Shown here one piece after another: positions 57,751-64,000 of a stretch of 64,000 bases of DNA. Location of the stretch: assembly GCF_024055575.1 (NCBI RefSeq), contig NZ_JAMXOE010000019.1:62001-126000 (forward strand), read 5' to 3'. Each line of letters opens with the position of its first letter. The stretch's first letter is position 1. The notes beneath the pieces were generated by a model. The model was given only the letters and a program-made list of their open reading frames with translations, had not been told where the DNA came from and ran no database searches. The position numbers were made by a program, and so were the translations under genes. This DNA comes from Mucilaginibacter flavidus (lineage in GTDB: Bacteria; Bacteroidota; Bacteroidia; Sphingobacteriales; Sphingobacteriaceae).

Positions 57751-60189
57751 ATGCCGCGCTGGTTAAAAATTTCATTAAAGATATTGGGTGCGCTCCTGCT
57801 GTTTTTTATTGCAGTTTTAGCGGGGCTATCAGTTTATATTTCCAGCCACAAGGCAAAGGTTATAACGCTGGTAACCGACGAGTTGAATAAAAACCTTGAT
57901 GGCAAAATAGTAGTGGGGAGTGTAACCACCTCTTTTTTCGAGAGTTTTCCATCGCTATTGGTGAAGCTTGAAAATGTTACCCTGCGCGATAAGCAATTTG
58001 CAGCCCACCATCATACACTGTTAAGCACCAAAAATTTTGATGTATCATTAAATACTGCCACACTGCTAAAAGGCAGTATTAGTATCGACCATGTTACTAT
58101 CAGCAATGCGGCTATCGATCTTTTTACAGATAGCCTGGGCTATAGCAATACCTCGGTTTTCAAAAAAAGTAGTTCGAAAGATAGCAGCAAAAGTTCCGGC
58201 AATTCAAATACCCGTATCGGCAAATTCAGCCTAGACCAGGTGATCTTTACAGTTAACGACCAAAAGGCAAGAAAACTGTTTCAATTTGAGGTCGACAAGC
58301 TAAACGGGAAAATGAATTACCCGGATAGTGGCTGGAATGCCGATGTCGATTTAAAAGTAACAGCCAAAAGCATGGCATTTAGCACCCGGAACGGCAGCTT
58401 TATAAAAAACAAGGTGGTTGAAGGAAAATTAACAGGCGGCTATAACAGCGAAACAGGGGATATCAACGTTACCAGCAGCGGTTTCACTATAGGTGGCGAT
58501 GATTTCAATATAATTGCCCGCTTTGCTACTGGTAAAAAGCCCGCAGGCTTTACATTTCATATTACGGCCGACAAGCTTTTATGGCGACACGCATCTTCGC
58601 TGGTATCGCCCAATATAACGGAAAAACTGAATATGTTTAACCTGGATAATCCTATTGCTGTTAACGCGTATATTTCAGGCAGTTTTAGTGGGGGCGGCGA
58701 CCCTTTGTTGCATATCACCGCCATTGCTAAGGATAACAAGCTCTCCACCCCGGGAAGTATTATTAACGACTGTAATTTTAAAGGCGTTTTCACCAATAAC
58801 TATATCAATGGCAAAGGGTTCGGCGATGCAAATTCGATTATCCGGCTATCTAATTTTACAGGCAGCTACAACCATTTACCTTTCGCCGTTGATACGGGCA
58901 GCATCATCAACCTGGAAAAACCTATTGCCACGGGCAATTTCAGGTCGAATTTCCCGGTGGCCGATTTGAATTATCTTTTGGGCGGCAGCGTGGCAAAATT
59001 CAGTAAAGGTACAGCGGATATGCAGTTGCGGTACGTGGCAGACATTGTGGATTATCGCATTAATAAACCAATTATAACCGGCGCCATCAACATCAAAAAC
59101 GCAGATATCAACTACATACCCCGCAACCTTAATTTTAAAAACACTTCGGTTTCGTTATACATTACCCGCGAAAACCTGGTGCTCGACCATATCCGTCTGC
59201 AAAGCGGTCGCAGCGTAGTGCTGATGAAGGGGCGGGTAAATAATTTCCTGAACCTTTACTACAATGCGCCCGAGAAGCTTGTTTTAGACTGGCAGATTAC
59301 CAGTCCGCAGTTATATCTTCACGAGTTTATCGGATTTTTGGGCACAAGGCAACAGGACGCAGCAGTGGTTAAACGCCGGAAAAACAGCGGCAATGTGGTA
59401 GATCAATTAGGTACAGTTTTAGACCGGGCGCAGGCATCAATACACTTGCGGGCAGCAAACGTTCATTTCAACAAATTCCTGGCAACTGACGCTACTGCCG
59501 ACCTTCACCTGTCAGAAGAAGGGGTGCAACTGAGCAATGTAAGCGTTAAACATGCCGGCGGGACATTAAAGATGAAAGGCAATATTTACCAGGACAAAAA
59601 AGAGAACCGGTTTAATTTAAATACCATGGTGAACAATGTTGACGTGCGCGAGTTTTTTTATGCGTTCGATAACTTTGGGGTGAAAGGGATTTCCTACCAA
59701 AACCTAAGGGGCTACCTGTCGGCCGGCACACAGCTAAACGGCAGGATTAGCAATGCAGGTGAGCTTGTGCCGGGTTCGGTATTTGGGGTGGCTACTATCA
59801 ATTTGCAAAATGCTGCTTTGCTGGACTATAAACCACTTATCAATATCGGCAAGTTTGCATTCCCGTTCCGCAACCTTAAGGAGATAACCATTGAAAAGCT
59901 GGACGCCAAATTTGATATTCTTGGCGAAAAGATTGTGATTAACCCCATGCAGCTTAACTCGAGCGTATTGAATGCAGATGTGGCAGGCACCTATGCCCTC
60001 AAAAACGGCACAGATATTACCCTTGATGTACCATTACGCAATCCGGGTAAGGATGCCGGCATAACCGATACAGCAAAGCTTGCCCAAAGGCGCAATCGGG
60101 GAATTGTGCTGCATATAAGAGCAAAAGATGATGAAACCGGCAAGCTTAAGATCGGGTGGAATAAGGATCATAAGTTGATTAATTTGTAG
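57751..60189 (+). CDS. AsmA-like membrane-anchored lipid transport protein
   Basis: An 812-residue protein. A single N-terminal membrane helix (RWLKISLKILGALLLFFIAVLAGLSVYI) is followed by the AsmA start (VTDELNKNLDGKIVVGSVTTSFFESFPSLLVKLENVTL) and hundreds of residues of repeated beta strands, and the AsmA C-terminal part with NGRISNAGELVPGSVFGVATINLQNAALLDYKPL and DITLDVPLRNPG. Such bridge-like proteins carry phospholipids between inner and outer membranes. The cargo has not been shown in this phylum. Gene stands alone after a 115-base spacer. Confidence 0.85.
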   Translation: MPRWLKISLKILGALLLFFIAVLAGLSVYISSHKAKVITLVTDELNKNLDGKIVVGSVTTSFFESFPSLLVKLENVTLRDKQFAAHHHTLLSTKNFDVSLNTATLLKGSISIDHVTISNAAIDLFTDSLGYSNTSVFKKSSSKDSSKSSGNSNTRIGKFSLDQVIFTVNDQKARKLFQFEVDKLNGKMNYPDSGWNADVDLKVTAKSMAFSTRNGSFIKNKVVEGKLTGGYNSETGDINVTSSGFTIGGDDFNIIARFATGKKPAGFTFHITADKLLWRHASSLVSPNITEKLNMFNLDNPIAVNAYISGSFSGGGDPLLHITAIAKDNKLSTPGSIINDCNFKGVFTNNYINGKGFGDANSIIRLSNFTGSYNHLPFAVDTGSIINLEKPIATGNFRSNFPVADLNYLLGGSVAKFSKGTADMQLRYVADIVDYRINKPIITGAINIKNADINYIPRNLNFKNTSVSLYITRENLVLDHIRLQSGRSVVLMKGRVNNFLNLYYNAPEKLVLDWQITSPQLYLHEFIGFLGTRQQDAAVVKRRKNSGNVVDQLGTVLDRAQASIHLRAANVHFNKFLATDATADLHLSEEGVQLSNVSVKHAGGTLKMKGNIYQDKKENRFNLNTMVNNVDVREFFYAFDNFGVKGISYQNLRGYLSAGTQLNGRISNAGELVPGSVFGVATINLQNAALLDYKPLINIGKFAFPFRNLKEITIEKLDAKFDILGEKIVINPMQLNSSVLNADVAGTYALKNGTDITLDVPLRNPGKDAGITDTAKLAQRRNRGIVLHIRAKDDETGKLKIGWNKDHKLINL

Positions 60190-60209
60190 AACACCCACTT
60201 TACCCACTT

Positions 60210-60355
60210 GTCATTGCGAGGAACGAAGCAACCTCTACACAGGACATTCACGGACCGTAATGTTTATGGTTATCTAAACGCGGCTGATAGGTCGCCACAA
60301 AGCTTTTACTTCGTTGATTTGCATGCGTAGAGGTTGCTTCGTTCCTCGCAATGAC
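60210..60355. mobile_element. MITE/REP-like element, variant A
   Basis: 146 bases from GTCATTGCGAGGAACGAAGC to its complement, with inner ACAGGACATTCACGGA, TAATGTTTATGG and GATAGGTCGCCAC shared with 44722. Located between convergent genes. Confidence 0.85.
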
Positions 60356-60377
60356 GATAGGATGAGGATTTACGGTT

Positions 60378-60947
60378 CTACAAATGCGTATTACTCCTAA
60401 ACAGCTTAATCGCTATGGCCAACAAAATAACCCCAAACGCTTTACGCAGTATGTTCACCCCGGTTTCGCCCAACAGCTTTTCCAGCCATTTTACATTTTT
60501 TAGCACGAGGTAAACAAACAGGGTATTTAATACGATGCCCACTACTATATTTTGGGTTTGGTATTGTGATTTAAGGGATAACAAAGTAGTCATGGTACCG
60601 GCACCGGCAATGAGCGGAAAAGCCAGTGGAACTATTGATGCCGTGGTCGACATTTCTTCTTTAAAAACTTTTATCCCCAATACCATTTCCATGGCTACCA
60701 CGAATATTACCAGCGAACCGGCTATGGCGAAAGATTGAATATCAAGACCAATAACCGACAATAATTCTTCGCCGCCAAATAAAAAGGCCACCATTAGCAC
60801 CAGCACCGCTATACTTGCCTTTTCCGATTCGATATGCCCTACGCGCCTGCGCAAATCGATAATTATAGGAATAGCTCCCAGGATATCGATAATTGCAAAC
60901 AAAATCATGGTAACAGAAAGTACCTCTCTGAAAATTAGTGGATGCAT
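60378..60947 (-). CDS. MarC family integral membrane protein
   Basis: A 189-residue protein with six helices: LSVTMILFAIIDILGAIPIII, VAFLFGGEELLSVIGLDIQSFAIAGSLVIFVVAMEMVLG, PLAFPLIAGAGTMTTLLSL, NIVVGIVLNTLFVYLVL, GVILLAIAIKLF. The family has two repeats each with I-x-P-x-I motifs; substrate unknown, formerly linked to multiple antibiotic resistance. Follows the MFS gene on the same strand by 18 bases, so they may be one operon. Confidence 0.92.
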   Translation of the reverse strand: MHPLIFREVLSVTMILFAIIDILGAIPIIIDLRRRVGHIESEKASIAVLVLMVAFLFGGEELLSVIGLDIQSFAIAGSLVIFVVAMEMVLGIKVFKEEMSTTASIVPLAFPLIAGAGTMTTLLSLKSQYQTQNIVVGIVLNTLFVYLVLKNVKWLEKLLGETGVNILRKAFGVILLAIAIKLFRSNTHL

Positions 60948-60965
60948 AGCGTAGGGGTTTTAGGG

Positions 60966-62129
60966 TTACTCTTTTTTCTTTAAACGGAAACTCAGCAAAA
61001 ATGCTGCTAAAATATAAAATGAAGATAAGAAGAAAACACTATGTATGGAAATTACAGTTACCAGTCCGGCGGTCAAGGGTCCCAGTGTTTGCCCGATAGA
61101 CGCGTAGGCCTGGTTGATACCGAGGATTTTACCTTGTTCACCTTTATCAATATTATCAGCAATAATGGCGTTAAGCATGGGATTGCGCAGGCCATTAAAC
61201 ATGCCATAAACACACATACAAATGGCGAAAGGCACAAAAGACGAAATAAAGCCCGAATAAAGCATAGCTGCAAAGCACAAAATGGATGATATCATCAATA
61301 TCAAAGCTTTTGACGGGATAAGCCTGGTAAACATCGGTACACATAATTGCATAATAATACCGCAAAGCCCAAACCCGGCAAAAAATAAACCTATTTCTGT
61401 GGGCCATATCTTTAAAATATCCACGCTGAAAGTCTGGAAGCCGGTTACCATGGCAAGCTGCGCCATAGTCAGCAAAAACCCTATAAAAACCGCTGTGCCT
61501 ATAGTGGGCCGTTTCAGCGTAGTGATCAGGCTGCTGTACTTGAATTTTTCGTGGTGCCTGGCCCTGGTCTTTTTGCTGGATGGATTGGTTTCCCTTAAAA
61601 AAATCGCCGCGCACAGCGTGCCTACCAATGATAATGACGCAGCAAAAAAGAAAGGCGCCTGCGGACTAAGTTTTGTAAACACACCGCCAACAAAGGGCCC
61701 TATAACAATACCAAACGCCAGCGACGAACCCAGGATACCGAATCGCCTTGCCCTGTTTTGCGGGGTTGCAGTATCGGCTACCATAGCCTGAGCTACAGAT
61801 ACGTTGCCGCCTGTTAAGCCATCAAGTATGCGCGCTGCGAAAAGCATCAGTAAACTTCCTGCCTCGGCAAACATTAAAAAGGATATGCAGGTGCCGGCCA
61901 GGCTGATTACCAGCAGGGGTTTTCGTCCCCATTTGTCAGACAGTGACCCTAAAACAGGGGTGGCAAAAAACTGCGCTATTGAAAACGAGGCCATTAACGC
62001 ACCAAGTGTGGTGCCATTAAGCCCGAATGTTTTACCGTAACTGTAAAGTACAGGAATGATAATGCCGAGGCCAAGCGAGTTAATAATACATACCAGTACT
62101 AATATCCACAGGTTTTTATCGGCTTTCAT
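60966..62129 (-). CDS. MFS transporter (TetA/drug exporter-like)
   Basis: A 387-residue major facilitator protein with 12 helices. Motif A of the MFS is GSLSDKWGRKPLLV; other parts are LDGLTGGNVSVAQAMVADTATPQNRARRFGILGSSLAFGIVIGPFVGG (motif C-like) and RNPMLNAIIADNIDKGEQGKILGINQAYASIGQTLGPL. It resembles TetA-like drug/H+ antiporters, but a substrate cannot be told. ATG 62129 is preferred to TTG 62141. No repressor is adjacent. Confidence 0.9.
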   Translation of the reverse strand: MKADKNLWILVLVCIINSLGLGIIIPVLYSYGKTFGLNGTTLGALMASFSIAQFFATPVLGSLSDKWGRKPLLVISLAGTCISFLMFAEAGSLLMLFAARILDGLTGGNVSVAQAMVADTATPQNRARRFGILGSSLAFGIVIGPFVGGVFTKLSPQAPFFFAASLSLVGTLCAAIFLRETNPSSKKTRARHHEKFKYSSLITTLKRPTIGTAVFIGFLLTMAQLAMVTGFQTFSVDILKIWPTEIGLFFAGFGLCGIIMQLCVPMFTRLIPSKALILMISSILCFAAMLYSGFISSFVPFAICMCVYGMFNGLRNPMLNAIIADNIDKGEQGKILGINQAYASIGQTLGPLTAGLVTVISIHSVFFLSSFYILAAFLLSFRLKKKE

Positions 62130-62209
62130 TAATGGGCTCAAAATTATCGTCAGGCCTCACCTAAATTGCGGAGCACTCATGAATGCATTTGAAAGACAAA
62201 TACATTATG

Positions 62210-62293
62210 AATAATCCTCTCCAAAGGAGAGGACTTAACTTCACTCTTTTTTAAAGCCCCTCTCCTTTTGGAGATGGGTTTGGGGTGAGGCGT
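62210..62293. repeat. CCTCTCC/GGAGAGG repeat element
   Basis: Two opposed arms, AATCCTCTCCAAAGGAGAGGACTTAA and CCCCTCTCCTTTTGGAGATGGGTTTGGGGTGAGG, of the same kind as the element inserted at 51276-51386. Confidence 0.65.
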
Positions 62294-62313
62294 ATAAAAA
62301 TTCAAGGTAACAA

Positions 62314-62341
62314 AAAAGGTTCCGATAAATCAGAACCTTTT
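62314..62341. terminator. Hairpin AAAAGGTTC/GAACCTTTT
   Basis: Nine-base perfect stem with a ten-base loop; the flanking T and A tracts make it a possible terminator on either strand. Confidence 0.55.
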
Positions 62342-62368
62342 CAATATTTAGGTTAAATTTTTCAATAA

Positions 62369-62402
62369 CCGGGGCTTTTAGCGCAACGCTTAAAAGCCCC
62401 GG
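62369..62402 (-). terminator. Terminator hairpin after the APC permease gene
   Basis: Twelve-base perfect stem (CCGGGGCTTTTA/TAAAAGCCCCGG) with loop of ten, eight bases after the stop of the permease gene. The T-run is weak, so efficiency is uncertain. Confidence 0.65.
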
Positions 62403-62410
62403 CCTGTAAA

Positions 62411-63934
62411 TTATTTCTTTTCAAAATCAGTAGCCGATGGCAATATTTCGGAAGCATTGCCAAGCTTGCTGTTTTTCTTGCTGTAGGTAAAGTAGATTAT
62501 CAAACCTAATACCATCCAGCCAAGTGCGCTCAATTGCGTCCTGGTTTCAAGGCTGGCTATCATAGTTCCACAAATTATCATACCCAAAATAGGCACAAGC
62601 GGTACAAGCGGCGTTTTAAACGGCCTTACCAGGTCCGGGCTCTTTTTACGGAGTATCATCACGCCAACGCAAACCACCACAAACGCAAATAAAGTACCAA
62701 TTGATGTTAAGTCGCCAGCAACGCTTTCAGGTAAAAAAGCTGCAAACAAGCCAACAAAAACAAACAGTATCATGTTGCTTTTATATGGGGTGCTGTATTT
62801 TGGATGTAAATCGCTGAATACTTTTGGTAGTAAGCCGTCTGTCGCCATGGTGTAAAACACCCTCGATTGCCCTAAAAGCATCACTAGTATTACTGATGAG
62901 AAACCGGCCAAAATAGCAACTGTTACTAAAGTTGACAGCCATGCATAATGCTGCATGTAATGGCTGATGGCGTAAGCTACAGAAGCCTCTTTACCTGCGT
63001 GCATAAAGTCCTGGTATGGCGCAACACCTGTTAATACCCATGAGAAAAGGATATAAAGGATGGTACAAACAACCAGTGAACCAAGTATACCTATCGGCAT
63101 ATCGCGTTTAGGATTTTTAGCTTCCTGTGCAGCCGTAGAAACCGCATCGAAGCCGATAAATGCAAAAAACACAACACCAGCACCCCTAAGTACACCACCC
63201 CAGCCGTGATTAAAAAATCCGGCATATGAGTAGGTAGAACCATCGGGCAAAGTTGCCGGAGGAGCATCAGCAGGGATAAGATATGGTGTATGGTTAGCAG
63301 GGTTAATAAACTGCCAGCCTATAGCGATAAACACCAATACGATTGAAACTTTTATAATTACGATAACGGTGTTAACAGTTGCAGATTCCTGTGTGCCTTT
63401 TATCAGCAATAACGACAGTAACAGTAATATAACCAGTGCCGGTATATTGATAATGCCGCTCACGTGCTGACCGTTTACCAAAACAGATTCCATTGGCGAG
63501 TGGCACCACTCGTACGGTATTCGATGCCCGAGCAGGTTATTGGCATATTCACTCCAACTGATGGATACCGTAGCAGCACCAAGTGCATATTCCAGTATCA
63601 GTGCCCAGCCAATTATCCAGGCCACAATTTCGCCCATGGTTGCGTAGGCATAGGTGTATGCGCTACCTGCAATAGGGATAATGGACGCAAATTCTGCATA
63701 GCAAAGGCCTGCGAAAGCACAGCCAATTGCTGCAACGATAAACGAAAGGGTTACTGCAGGACCTGCGTGAGCGCCTGCGGCTGCGGCAGTCCTTACAAAA
63801 AGGCCTGCGCCAATAATTGCACCAATACCCAGCGCAACCAGGTTACCTGCGCCAAGCGTCCGTTTAAGGCCTCCCGCGCCTTCTTCAGGCGTGGCCATTA
63901 ATTGTGACAGAGATTTTTTTACGAATAAACTCAT
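62411..63934 (-). CDS. APC superfamily amino acid permease (cationic amino acid transporter-like)
   Basis: A 507-residue inner-membrane protein with about 12 to 14 helices. The N-terminal KRTLGAGNLVALGIGAIIGAGLFVRTA is the APC helix 1 unwound GxG motif; VSFIVAAIGCAFAGLCYAEFASIIPIAGSAYTYAYATMGEIVAWIIGWALILEY and VVFFAFIGFDAVSTAAQEAKNPKRDMPIGI are also typical of CAT-type permeases. Substrate likely cationic or neutral amino acids. The gene has its own terminator hairpin. The last ~66 bases of the window lie upstream and hold no identified promoter. Confidence 0.93.
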   Translation of the reverse strand: MSLFVKKSLSQLMATPEEGAGGLKRTLGAGNLVALGIGAIIGAGLFVRTAAAAGAHAGPAVTLSFIVAAIGCAFAGLCYAEFASIIPIAGSAYTYAYATMGEIVAWIIGWALILEYALGAATVSISWSEYANNLLGHRIPYEWCHSPMESVLVNGQHVSGIINIPALVILLLLSLLLIKGTQESATVNTVIVIIKVSIVLVFIAIGWQFINPANHTPYLIPADAPPATLPDGSTYSYAGFFNHGWGGVLRGAGVVFFAFIGFDAVSTAAQEAKNPKRDMPIGILGSLVVCTILYILFSWVLTGVAPYQDFMHAGKEASVAYAISHYMQHYAWLSTLVTVAILAGFSSVILVMLLGQSRVFYTMATDGLLPKVFSDLHPKYSTPYKSNMILFVFVGLFAAFLPESVAGDLTSIGTLFAFVVVCVGVMILRKKSPDLVRPFKTPLVPLVPILGMIICGTMIASLETRTQLSALGWMVLGLIIYFTYSKKNSKLGNASEILPSATDFEKK

Positions 63935-64000
63935 ATTCTAAATAATAAGATCAGTTTGTTAAATAATGTAAATCAGTTTTCCAAACGTACTTAAATTTAT

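Noticed and set aside
1..64000. tRNA or rRNA genes
   Set aside because: No cloverleaf with a GGTTCGAATCC-type arm or rRNA-like sequence was noticed on reading; a covariance search was not possible here.

Overview
The window reads as chromosomal DNA of a Bacteroidota bacterium, most likely Sphingobacteriaceae (Mucilaginibacter- or Pedobacter-like). This rests on Bacteroidota promoters (a TAnnTTTG -7 element, often only a few bases before the ATG), many Sec-signal lipoproteins and beta-barrels, and typical families: DUF5606, Porin_10, HU-CCDC81/SPOR, an AsmA-like giant and secreted S51 peptidase. I see no rRNA, tRNA, CRISPR, prophage or insertion-sequence transposase.

Layout. 1-3186 (minus): cytochrome c lipoprotein, dehydrogenase small subunit and GMC flavoprotein (cut by the window edge), a periplasmic alcohol/sugar dehydrogenase. 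3460-8144 (plus): dicarboxylate symporter, small membrane protein, sucD, FkbM methyltransferase, zinc-ribbon protein with a degenerate peptidase-like domain. 8385-14266: MutS-like ATPase, rlmH, LpxO-like hydroxylase, zinc efflux, DUF5606, cyclophilin. 14377-14868: membrane-protein gene broken by one in-frame stop. 15016-20495: periplasmic protein, then lpxK/punA/porin in an overlapping minus-strand operon. 20579-25217: small unknown, peptidase E, nucleotidyltransferase/partner module, lipoprotein, PspA and neighbour. 25335-31922: FtsX-type permease, beta-lactamase-fold enzyme, YjbR, alpha/beta hydrolase, BamA-like barrel. 32053-33737: two receiver-only regulators flanking two paralogous zinc-knuckle microproteins. 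35149-44698: envelope operon TPR, outer-membrane barrel, HU/SPOR, ExbB, ExbD, TonB, then folC. 44957-53592: oxidoreductases, AI-2E exporter, small envelope proteins, GNAT, VOC, AraC, and two overlapping RlaP-type nucleotidyltransferases. 53739-63934: guaA, lipoprotein, RsmB-like enzyme, AsmA-like protein, MarC, MFS and APC transporters.

The most unusual signal is in the spacers and in a few genes: about two dozen short arrays with an almost exact period of 7 or 8 bases. The repeated word differs from locus to locus. Arrays abut start or stop codons, often as inverted pairs, and three lie inside reading frames (lpxK, folC, and the signal peptide of the 15016 gene), all in phase. In lpxK and folC the arrays even encode nearly the same peptide. 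Beside these are three other repeat classes: MITE/REP-like elements of about 110-150 bp with GTCATTGCGAGGAACGAAGC ends (five copies), G/C-rich CCCCCTAAAGGGGG hairpins at gene ends, and a fifth element that split the 3' end of an AraC gene and left a 48-bp duplication.
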